Positions 8,132-16,104 of a stretch of DNA of 64,000 nucleotides are shown here, one piece after another. The DNA is from JANMZO01 sp963763135 (GTDB taxonomy: Bacteria; Actinomycetota; Acidimicrobiia; Acidimicrobiales; JANYDT01): positions 868,001-932,000 of the forward strand of contig CAVXNJ010000012.1 of the NCBI GenBank assembly GCA_963763135.1. Direction: 5' to 3'. Position 1 is the first letter of the stretch; the number at the start of each line of letters is the position of its first letter. The translations under genes were made by a program, and so were the position numbers. Under the pieces are notes generated by a model that was not told the origin of the DNA, searched no databases, and worked only from the letters and a program-made list of their open reading frames with translations.

Positions 8132-9673
8132 TTACCGCATGAACGCTTTGTCGGCGAAGTTCAACAGGGCCTGCGGCATGATCCCGGCGAAGAGCGTGAA
8201 CGCCGCGGCGGCCACCAACGCGATCCGGGTTCCAACCGGAACGGCGAGCGATGCAGCCGACGGCGTGGACTCGACGGGGTCGTTCATGTACATCTGGACC
8301 ATGAGCCGGAGGTAGGCGTAGGCCGAGATCACCGACGCGAGCATTGCGACGATCGCTATGGCGTAGGAGTGCACGTCGACCGCAGCGCGGATGACGCCGA
8401 ACTTGGCGACGAAGCCCGAGGTCATCGGAATTCCGGCCTGGGCGAGCAGGAACAGGGTCAGAGCAATCGCCAGCATCGGCGACCGTTCGCCGAGGCCTTT
8501 GTACGACTCGATGGTATGGCTTCCGTCGCCGCGCTTGCCAACGATCGTGATCACGGCGAACGTGCCGAGAACGACGAACGTGTAGGTGAGGAGGTAGAAG
8601 AGCGACCCCGACATACCCTCGGTCGTCGCGGCTTGCAGGCCGATGAGGATGAAGCCGGCGTGGCTGATCGAGCTGTATGCCAGAACTCGTTTCACGTCGG
8701 TCTGGACGACCGCAAGGATCGAACCGATGACCATCGACGCAATCGCGAGCGCCCAGATCACCGGACGCCAATCGAGCGATCGGGTGCTGAGGGCCGTCAG
8801 CAGGAGACGCAGTAGGCCGGCGAATCCGGCGGTCTTGGCCGCCGCCGCCATGAAGCCCGTGACCGGAGACGGTGAACCCTGATAGACGTCGGGAGTCCAC
8901 ATGTGGAACGGGACCGCGGCGACTTTGAAGCCGAGACCAACGAGCAGGAAGGCGAGACCGGCGGTGAGCAGACCGTTCTTCAGAATCACGTGACCGGTGA
9001 GGTAGGACGTGATCTCGCTGAAGTTGGTGGAGCCGGTCGCGCCGTAGGTGAGGGCGATGCCGTAGAGGAAGATCGCTGACGAGAAGCCACCCAGCACGAA
9101 GTACTTGAGGGCCGCTTCCTGCGATTCCACCCGGCGAAGGTGCGAACCGGCCAGGACGTAGAGCGAGATCGAGAGGATTTCGAGCCCGAGGAACAACACG
9201 ATGAGGTCGTTGGCACTCCCCATCACGATTCCACCGGATGCCGAAAGCATTGCGAGTACGTAGACCTCGGGCCCTTCGAGGTCTTCCCGGCGCAGGTAAC
9301 CGTCGGCAATCAACACGGCGAGCACCAGCGCACAGCAGATGACGGACGTGACGAACACGGTGAAGCCGTCGACGTTGATGGCGTCGGCGATAGCCGTGAA
9401 GGCACCCCCGCGGATCCGGATCCACTGGCGCCACGCCGCGAATCCGGCAACTGCGGTGGTGGCGACGGTGAACCAGACGTAGGTTCCGTGAATCCACTTC
9501 GTGTGGCGAGCGAGCGATGCGACCACCAGGAGAATGAACGCTCCGGCGATGAGGATGGTCGCGGGTCCGACCGCGGTCCAGTCGACGACCGGCATCTGGA
9601 ACTTTTCCGGAGTTGCAGCATCCTGCAGATGAATTGCCCCGGACAGCGCAACGGCAACGGCGTTAAACATCAT
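8132..9673 (-). CDS. nuoN: NADH-quinone oxidoreductase subunit N (first operon)
   Basis: Antiporter-like proton-pumping subunit, 513 residues with about 14 helices. Typical motifs are FLGLEILSISLYVLAG, the KYFVLGGFSSAIFLYG helix with its broken-helix lysine, and PFHMWTPDVYQGSP. The start ATG overlaps the nuoM stop by 4 nt. It is the last gene of the complete 14-gene nuo operon. Confidence 0.96.
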   Translation of the reverse strand: MMFNAVAVALSGAIHLQDAATPEKFQMPVVDWTAVGPATILIAGAFILLVVASLARHTKWIHGTYVWFTVATTAVAGFAAWRQWIRIRGGAFTAIADAINVDGFTVFVTSVICCALVLAVLIADGYLRREDLEGPEVYVLAMLSASGGIVMGSANDLIVLFLGLEILSISLYVLAGSHLRRVESQEAALKYFVLGGFSSAIFLYGIALTYGATGSTNFSEITSYLTGHVILKNGLLTAGLAFLLVGLGFKVAAVPFHMWTPDVYQGSPSPVTGFMAAAAKTAGFAGLLRLLLTALSTRSLDWRPVIWALAIASMVIGSILAVVQTDVKRVLAYSSISHAGFILIGLQAATTEGMSGSLFYLLTYTFVVLGTFAVITIVGKRGDGSHTIESYKGLGERSPMLAIALTLFLLAQAGIPMTSGFVAKFGVIRAAVDVHSYAIAIVAMLASVISAYAYLRLMVQMYMNDPVESTPSAASLAVPVGTRIALVAAAAFTLFAGIMPQALLNFADKAFMR

Positions 9674-11343
9674 TCACCCGCCCCAGCGACAGTGGTCTCG
9701 GTGGCCGAATCGGCCGCCGGTGTTTCGGCATCACCTGCAGCGCCTTCGGCTGCCGGCACTACACCGCGGTTCTTGGCCACGGCAGGCTCTTTCGCCTTGG
9801 ACTGTTCTTCAACATGTTTGATCAACTGGTTCACCGAGGGATCGATGCGATCAAGGAACGGCTTTGGGTACACGCCCATGCCGATGATCAGCACAACCAA
9901 CGGAGCGATCACGAAACGCTCACGAGTAGTGAGGTCCCACATGTGTTCGCGGTTCTCGTCGTCGGGCACTCCGTGGAACGTGCGTTGGTAGGCCCAGAGC
10001 AGATACAGCGCAGCGAGGATCACACCGGTCGCCGCGACAACAGCCCACCAACGATGGGTCAGGAACGTGCCGATGAGGATCATGAACTCACCGACGAAAC
10101 CGTTGAGACCGGGCACCCCGATCGAGCTGAGCATCACGATGGTGAACACGCCGGCCATAACCGGGGCGAGTGTCTGCAGGCCCTTCAACTCGGAGATCTC
10201 ACGGGTGTGGCGGCGCTCGTAGATCCAGCCGACGAGAAGGAACAACGCAGGCGTCGAGACACCGTGGTTGACCATTTGGAGAACCGAGCCCGACAGTGCC
10301 TGGTTGGTGATGGCGTATGTGCCGACCACGATGAACCCGAGGTGAGCAACCGACGAGTACGCAACGAGGCGCTTGAGGTCTTTCTGCACGACGGCGGTGA
10401 GCGCTCCGTAGATGATGCCGATCACGCCGAGGGTCAACATGACCGGGCCGAACCATACCGATGCCTCAGGGAACAGGTACAGACCGAAGCGGATCAGGCC
10501 GTAGGTTCCCATCTTCAGCATCACGCCGGCCAGGATGACTGAACCGGCCGTAGGTGCTTCGGTGTGCGCATCGGGCAACCAGGTGTGCAGCGGGAAGACC
10601 GGCACCTTGATGGCGAACGCCAGAGCGAAGGCCAGGAACAGCCAGCGGGCGGTGTTGTGCGACAGATTGGCCTGGGCCAGCTGAGTCACATCGAAGGTAA
10701 GTACACCTAGCTTGTCTTTGGCCAGGAACGCCAGCGTGATCGAAGCGACCAACATGAGGGCGGAACCGAACATCGTGTAGAGGAAGAACTTCATCGCGGC
10801 GTATTGCTTCGCGCCGTGGCCCCATCCACCGATCAGGAAGTACATCGGGACGAGCACGATCTCGAAGAAGACGAAGAACACAAAGAGGTCGAGGCTGAGG
10901 AACACGCCCATGACGCCGGCTTCCAGCAGGAGCAGCCAGGCGATGTAGGGCTTGATGTTGTGGCGCTCGTCGGGTCCGAGAATGGCGATCGGGAACAGGA
11001 TGCCGGTGAGCACGACGAGGAACAGCGAGATGCCGTCGACCCCAAGGTTCCACGAGACACCGAACTGCTTGATCCACTCGTGCTTGGAGCTGAACTGGAA
11101 GCCCGCGTCGAGCTTCTCGAAGTTCGTAAGCAACCATATGGTCATCGCGAGCGTGGCCCCCGAGAAACCGAGACCGGCGATCTTGACGATCTCCTCCCGG
11201 CTCTTCGGGATCAACGCGACCACCGCGGCCCCGACGAGCGGTACCACGATCAGCATGGTGAGAAGCGGAAACGCCACCGGGGCGCTCTCGTGCGCCTTTT
11301 CGGCCGTACTTATGGCCGCAAGAAGTGGAGACATGTCCATCAC
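9670..11343 (-). CDS. nuoM: NADH-quinone oxidoreductase subunit M (first operon)
   Basis: Antiporter-like proton-pumping subunit, 557 residues. Motifs include the VDGISLFLVVLTGI helix, FFVFFEIVLVPMYFLIGGWG and PLHTWLPDAHTEAPT. The start is either the GTG at 11343 or, more likely, the in-frame ATG at 11340 that forms TGATG with the nuoL stop. After the last helix there is an Ala/Glu/Pro-rich cytoplasmic tail of about 45 residues that is unusual for NuoM. Confidence 0.96.
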   Translation of the reverse strand: MMDMSPLLAAISTAEKAHESAPVAFPLLTMLIVVPLVGAAVVALIPKSREEIVKIAGLGFSGATLAMTIWLLTNFEKLDAGFQFSSKHEWIKQFGVSWNLGVDGISLFLVVLTGILFPIAILGPDERHNIKPYIAWLLLLEAGVMGVFLSLDLFVFFVFFEIVLVPMYFLIGGWGHGAKQYAAMKFFLYTMFGSALMLVASITLAFLAKDKLGVLTFDVTQLAQANLSHNTARWLFLAFALAFAIKVPVFPLHTWLPDAHTEAPTAGSVILAGVMLKMGTYGLIRFGLYLFPEASVWFGPVMLTLGVIGIIYGALTAVVQKDLKRLVAYSSVAHLGFIVVGTYAITNQALSGSVLQMVNHGVSTPALFLLVGWIYERRHTREISELKGLQTLAPVMAGVFTIVMLSSIGVPGLNGFVGEFMILIGTFLTHRWWAVVAATGVILAALYLLWAYQRTFHGVPDDENREHMWDLTTRERFVIAPLVVLIIGMGVYPKPFLDRIDPSVNQLIKHVEEQSKAKEPAVAKNRGVVPAAEGAAGDAETPAADSATETTVAGAGE

Positions 11344-13313
11344 AGTGACGTCCGAACGAGAACATAGGCGACCATCAACACGAGTCCTCCGACAAGGCCC
11401 AGCGCGTATTGGCGCACATAACCGGTTTGTACTTTGCGAACCGTGCCGCCGACAACCTGCACCACGGTTCCGAATCCATTCACGATGCCGTCGATGATCT
11501 TCTTGTCGAAGACGAACGCCGCAAAGCTGCTGATGGCCATGCCTGGCACGGTGATCACTTTGCCGAGGATCGCATCAATACCGTAAGCACGCTTAAGAAG
11601 CGGTACCTCAAGGTTCGGCTGATCAGCACTGCGCTTCCACATCGACCAACCGAGGAAAATGCCGGCGAAGCCACAGAGGCTGGCGATCACGGCCAGGACG
11701 ATCTTGGTGCCGCCAGCCACGTGAGCGGGCTCGGTCACGAAGGCGTGAATCTCGGTTCCGGGAATCAGACCGGATTCGAGCCACTTGGCCAGGAACTCCC
11801 ACTTCGGTTTGAACGGGGTGTTGATGAACCCGCCAATTGCAGCGAGACCCGCGAGAGCAACGAGAGGCAGGACCATGATGGCCGGTGACTCGTGCGGGCC
11901 GGCGCCGTGACCATGGGTTCCGTGGGCTTCGGCGTCGTGCGATTCGCCGGCGTGTGATTCAGCGCCATGGGCGTCGTCGAGGAAACGCTCCTTGCCACCG
12001 AACACCAGGACCACTTGGCGGGTCATGTAGTAGGCGGTGAGAAGTGCGGTCACGAGACCGAGAATCCACAGTGGCTTGCTGGTCTGGTAGGCGCCGAGAA
12101 GAATCTCATCCTTCGACCAGAATCCAGACAGTGGGAAGACACCCGAGATGGCCAGCCAGCCGACCATGTAGGTCGCGAAGGTGATAGGCATCCATTTGCG
12201 GATGTTGCCCATGAACTTCATGTTCTGGGGATCGTCGTGCCCGTGCATGCCGTGGATCACCGAGCCGGCTCCGAGGAACATGAGCGCCTTGAAAAACGCG
12301 TGCGTGACCATGTGGAAGATTGCGGCGACGTTCGCCCCGACTCCGACCGCGAGGAACATGTAGCCCAGTTGGCTGATCGTGGAATACGCCAGCACGCGCT
12401 TAATGTCGTCTTGCGCCGTCGCGATGGTGGCGGCGTAAAGCGCGGTGAGACCGCCGGTCCAGGCGATGATCTGCATCACGCCGGGCGTGAGTTCGAGCAG
12501 CGGGTGAACCCGGACCATCAGATAAACGCCGGCGGTCACCATCGTGGCCGCGTGGATGAGGGCCGACACCGGGGTGGGGCCTTCCATGGCATCAGGCAGC
12601 CAGACGTACAGCGGAAGCTGGGCCGACTTACCGCAGGCACCCAGGAAGAGCAGCAGGCAGATCGCAACCACCGTCGACTGGGCCGGTCGGTTCTCTTCGA
12701 TGGCGCGAAACACGGCGTGGTACTGCAACGAGCCGGTCTGCTGGAAGATGAGGAACATCGCACCCATGAGGCCAAAGTCGCCGATGCGGTTGGTTACGAA
12801 GGCCTTCTTGCCGGCGCTCGCCGCCGAGTCCTTTTCGAACCAGAACGAGATGAGCAGGTACGAGCACGCACCCACGCCTTCCCAACCGAGGAACATGAGC
12901 ACGAAGTTGTCGGCAAGGACCAACATCAGCATCGAGAACACGAACAGGTTCAGGTAGGTGAAGAACCGCGGGAAACGGGGATCGCCGTGCATGTAGCCGA
13001 TGGCGAACAGGTGGATCAGCGTCGCAATGCCGGTAACGAAGAGCACCATCGTGATCGACAGCGGGTTGACCAGCAACGCGGCGTCGACACCGAGCGAGGG
13101 CATCCAGGAGAACAGCACCTTGGTGAAGGCCCGCTCCTCTTCGTGCTTGCCCACCAGCGTGACGAACACGGCCGCGGCCATGACAAATGAGCCACCGACC
13201 ATGGCCGTCGCGAGGTAACCGCTGAGGGGTTCACCGATGCGCTTACCGACCAACAGGAGAATGCAGAACCCAACGAGTGGAAGGGTCGGGATGAGCCAGA
13301 CGAGATCGAGCAC
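11340..13313 (-). CDS. nuoL: NADH-quinone oxidoreductase subunit L (first operon)
   Basis: Largest proton-pumping membrane subunit, 657 residues from GTG. Motifs include GWEGVGACSYLLISFWFEKD, NRIGDFGLMGAMF and PLYVWLPDAMEGPTPVSAL, plus the long C-terminal lateral helix region. Around residues 445-478 a loop contains seven His among Ala, Gly, Ser and Glu (for example EAHGTHGHGAGPHE), a possible metal-binding or pH-sensitive segment. It is 2 nt after nuoK and overlaps nuoM. Confidence 0.96.
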   Translation of the reverse strand: MLDLVWLIPTLPLVGFCILLLVGKRIGEPLSGYLATAMVGGSFVMAAAVFVTLVGKHEEERAFTKVLFSWMPSLGVDAALLVNPLSITMVLFVTGIATLIHLFAIGYMHGDPRFPRFFTYLNLFVFSMLMLVLADNFVLMFLGWEGVGACSYLLISFWFEKDSAASAGKKAFVTNRIGDFGLMGAMFLIFQQTGSLQYHAVFRAIEENRPAQSTVVAICLLLFLGACGKSAQLPLYVWLPDAMEGPTPVSALIHAATMVTAGVYLMVRVHPLLELTPGVMQIIAWTGGLTALYAATIATAQDDIKRVLAYSTISQLGYMFLAVGVGANVAAIFHMVTHAFFKALMFLGAGSVIHGMHGHDDPQNMKFMGNIRKWMPITFATYMVGWLAISGVFPLSGFWSKDEILLGAYQTSKPLWILGLVTALLTAYYMTRQVVLVFGGKERFLDDAHGAESHAGESHDAEAHGTHGHGAGPHESPAIMVLPLVALAGLAAIGGFINTPFKPKWEFLAKWLESGLIPGTEIHAFVTEPAHVAGGTKIVLAVIASLCGFAGIFLGWSMWKRSADQPNLEVPLLKRAYGIDAILGKVITVPGMAISSFAAFVFDKKIIDGIVNGFGTVVQVVGGTVRKVQTGYVRQYALGLVGGLVLMVAYVLVRTSL

Positions 13314-13315
13314 GG

Positions 13316-13651
13316 TCAGCCCTTCAGCAGCGAGACGCTGTCGGCCGTGGCGCCGATCTTACGGCGACGGAAAATGGACACGATGATGCCGAGACCGACC
13401 ACTACTTCGGCTGCGGCGACGACCATGGTGAAGAACACCGCCACCTGCCCGCCGATGTCGTCGAGCGCTTTGGCGAAGGTGACGAGCGCAAGGTTCGCCG
13501 CGTTGAGCATCAGCTCGACGCACATGAACATCACGAGCACGTTGCGCTTCAGGAGAATGCCAACGGCGCCGAGGGTGAACAACGCAGCGGAGACCGCAAG
13601 GTATGCGGCTGCGTTGGGCTTGCCCACAGCGGAAAAAATTACAGCGGTCAT
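13316..13651 (-). CDS. nuoK: NADH-quinone oxidoreductase subunit K (first operon)
   Basis: Small complex I membrane subunit, 111 residues and three helices. The conserved acidic helices are MCVELMLNAANLALV and VAAAEVVVGLGIIVSIF. The start overlaps the nuoJ stop by 4 nt. The N-terminus is about 10 residues longer than in the paralogue at 1517-1816. Confidence 0.95.
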   Translation of the reverse strand: MTAVIFSAVGKPNAAAYLAVSAALFTLGAVGILLKRNVLVMFMCVELMLNAANLALVTFAKALDDIGGQVAVFFTMVVAAAEVVVGLGIIVSIFRRRKIGATADSVSLLKG

Positions 13652-14184
13652 GCGGCGGTTCCCTCATCGAGAGGTTTGGGCTTGCGGGCGAGCATCACAG
13701 CACCGACTACGGCGACTACCAACAGCACCGAGGTGATCTCGAACGCGAACAGATAACGGGTGAAGAGCGACTTGCTGAGGGTTTCGACGTTGGTGCCAGG
13801 TCCTTCGGCTGGACCGGATGTGCTGCGGGCGCCAAGGACGACGTTGACCCGGCTGATCAGAATCAGCTCGGCGAGGGTGATTGCGCCCACCACGGCCGCC
13901 GCGACCCGCTGACCCTTGAGTGGTTCACCGCTGAGGCCGTCGTTGCGATCGACACCGAGCAGCATGATCACGAAGAGGAAGAGCACCACGATGGCGCCGG
14001 CATACACGATGACCTGCACGGCGGCGAGGAAGTGTGCACCCTGGGCCACAAACAGCACCGCTACACCGAAGAGGGTCTGTACCAGAGCCAGAGCGGCGTG
14101 CACCGGGTTCTTCATGGTGAGAACACCGGCAGCGCCGACCAACGCCATCAGGGCGCCGACGATAAATACGATCCAATCAACCAT
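13648..14184 (-). CDS. nuoJ: NADH-quinone oxidoreductase subunit J (first operon)
   Basis: Complex I membrane subunit, 178 residues with five helices. The J-family signature HFLAAVQVIVYAGAIVVLFL is present. A Gly/Pro/Ser-rich periplasmic loop lies near residues 115-130. The start overlaps the nuoI stop by one nucleotide, consistent with tight translational coupling in the I-J-K-L block. Confidence 0.95.
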   Translation of the reverse strand: MVDWIVFIVGALMALVGAAGVLTMKNPVHAALALVQTLFGVAVLFVAQGAHFLAAVQVIVYAGAIVVLFLFVIMLLGVDRNDGLSGEPLKGQRVAAAVVGAITLAELILISRVNVVLGARSTSGPAEGPGTNVETLSKSLFTRYLFAFEITSVLLVVAVVGAVMLARKPKPLDEGTAA

Positions 14185-14873
14185 CAGTGATGGCCACCTC
14201 CGTGTGAGGCACCGTGGGTGTCATGCGACGCAGCTTTGGCTGCAGCTCTTGCCGCTTCGGCCTCGAGCTGCACGCGGCGCTCGATTTCGACTGATTGTCC
14301 GGCCTCCGGGGGCCGCTCGCCGTGGCCGAGATCGCCGGACCAAAGGACCTTGCCTTCGAAGGTGGTGTCTCCGCCGGGGGCGGTGGCGCGCATCCAACCC
14401 GAGATCGGGATATCAGCGCCGCGGTCGTCTTCCCAAGGCTGCACACGCGGCCTGCCGTTGTCGTCGACGACCAGTTCGGCCTTCGTGTAGATCGCATCAC
14501 GCCGGTTGGTGAAGCTGAACTCGAAGATCTTCGACTCCGTGATCGCTTCGGTCGGACACGCTTCGACGCACATGTCGCAGTGAATGCAGCGGAGGTAGTT
14601 GATCTCGTAGACGAAGCCGAAACGCTCGCCCGGTGAGGTCGGGTTGTCGGGATCGTTGTCGGCCCCGCGAACGTAGATGCACTTCGCCGGGCAGACGCCG
14701 GCGCAGAGCTCACAACCGATGCACTTCTCCATGCCGTCTTCGTAACGGTTGAGTACATGGCGACCGTGAAAGCGTTCGGGCTTGGGGCGCAGTGTGTCGG
14801 GGTAACGCTCGGTGCGGACGTCGTGGCGCAGGTGTTCCTGCAGCGGAATCCGGAAGCCTTCCAGGTAACCCAT
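14184..14873 (-). CDS. nuoI: NADH-quinone oxidoreductase subunit I (first operon)
   Basis: 8Fe ferredoxin-like peripheral subunit with clusters N6a and N6b. It has 229 residues. The cluster motifs are CIGCELCAGVCPAKCIYV and CIHCDMCVEACPTEAITE. A C-terminal extension of about 50 residues is rich in Ala, Glu and Lys and ends in a His/Gly stretch (SHGGGHH). This extension is absent from the second-operon NuoI and could contact other subunits. Confidence 0.95.
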   Translation of the reverse strand: MGYLEGFRIPLQEHLRHDVRTERYPDTLRPKPERFHGRHVLNRYEDGMEKCIGCELCAGVCPAKCIYVRGADNDPDNPTSPGERFGFVYEINYLRCIHCDMCVEACPTEAITESKIFEFSFTNRRDAIYTKAELVVDDNGRPRVQPWEDDRGADIPISGWMRATAPGGDTTFEGKVLWSGDLGHGERPPEAGQSVEIERRVQLEAEAARAAAKAASHDTHGASHGGGHH

Positions 14874-14875
14874 AG

Positions 14876-16102
14876 CTAAAACCTTCCGGTCGAGAGACGT
14901 TTGTCGGCAGCGTTACCGGCGGCCAGCTCCTGATCTGATGTCTTTCGACCAACACGCATCGCCGCAGAGAGTAGACCCCACACGGCAGCGATCCCGGCAC
15001 CGGCGAACAGCAGGTTGCGGAAAACCTCGGCACGGTTGCCGTTGGCCACGTCGCCGGCAGCAAGCAGTAGCAACCACAGCAGCGACGCCGGAATCAGCTT
15101 CTTCCAACCGAGATCCATCAGCTGGTCGTAGCGGAACCGGGGCAGCGTGGCTCGGAGGAGCACGTAGATGTAGAGCAGCACGAGCAACTTGAGCAGGAAC
15201 CACAGTGGTGAGACGGCCGTGAAGAATGGAACGTCCCAGGGGATGCTCGGGCCACCGAGGAACAGCGTGATGATCAACGCCGACATCGTGATCGTGTTCA
15301 TGAACTCAGCGAGGTAGAAGAATGCAAACCGCGCTGACGAGTACTCGGTGTGGAAACCTCCGACGAGTTCCGACTCAGCTTCGACGAGGTCGAACGGTGG
15401 GCGGTTGAGTTCGGCGGTGGCGGCGATGCAGAAGATCGCGAACGGCACAAGCACGGTCGTGAACGCGTTCCAGCGGTATCCGGCCTGGGCGGCCACGATG
15501 CCCTGGGTGGAAAGGGTCTTGCTCTTGAGGATGACCGCGGCGAGCGAAAGTCCGAGGGCCGCCTCGTAGCTAACCATCTGCGCACTCGCTCGGACGGCAC
15601 CGATGAGCGGGTACTTCGAGCCGCTGGACCAGCCAGCGAGCATGACGCCGTAGACCGCGATTCCGGAGAGCGCCAGCGTGAACAGCACACCCATCGGCGG
15701 GTTGGCCAACTGCAGGAACGTGGCGTGCTTGCCGTAGTGGACAAGGCCCCCGAGCGGAATGATCGCAAACGTAAGGAATGCCGGCACGGCACTCAGGTAC
15801 GGGGCGAGTCGGAAGACCCACTTGTCGGAGCGCTCCGGAAACAGATCCTCTTTGAAGAACAGCTTGGTGCCGTCGGCGAGGGTCTGCAGGAGACCGAACG
15901 GGCCGGCACGGTTCGGGCCGACGCGGTTCTGCATCTTTGAGATGGCTTTGCGTTCGAACCAGACCATCAACATGACGCCGACAAGACAGAACACGAAGGA
16001 AAGGAGGACCTTCACCAAGATGATGATGATCGGCCAGCCCCAGAGGTCAAAGCCGGAGGTGAAGAGCGGGTCGCCCTGTTCGGTTGCGAGGATCAGACCC
16101 AT
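14876..16102 (-). CDS. nuoH: NADH-quinone oxidoreductase subunit H (first operon)
   Basis: Quinone-chamber membrane subunit, 408 residues and about eight helices. Motifs: SKMQNRVGPNRAGPFGLLQ, ASAQMVSYEAALGLSL, RPPFDLVEAESELVGGFHTE and LRATLPRFRYDQLMDLGWK. A C-terminal tail of about 50 residues runs past the usual end of the family. It is 2 nt after the nuoG stop. Confidence 0.96.
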   Translation of the reverse strand: MGLILATEQGDPLFTSGFDLWGWPIIIILVKVLLSFVFCLVGVMLMVWFERKAISKMQNRVGPNRAGPFGLLQTLADGTKLFFKEDLFPERSDKWVFRLAPYLSAVPAFLTFAIIPLGGLVHYGKHATFLQLANPPMGVLFTLALSGIAVYGVMLAGWSSGSKYPLIGAVRASAQMVSYEAALGLSLAAVILKSKTLSTQGIVAAQAGYRWNAFTTVLVPFAIFCIAATAELNRPPFDLVEAESELVGGFHTEYSSARFAFFYLAEFMNTITMSALIITLFLGGPSIPWDVPFFTAVSPLWFLLKLLVLLYIYVLLRATLPRFRYDQLMDLGWKKLIPASLLWLLLLAAGDVANGNRAEVFRNLLFAGAGIAAVWGLLSAAMRVGRKTSDQELAAGNAADKRLSTGRF

Positions 16103-16104
16103 GC

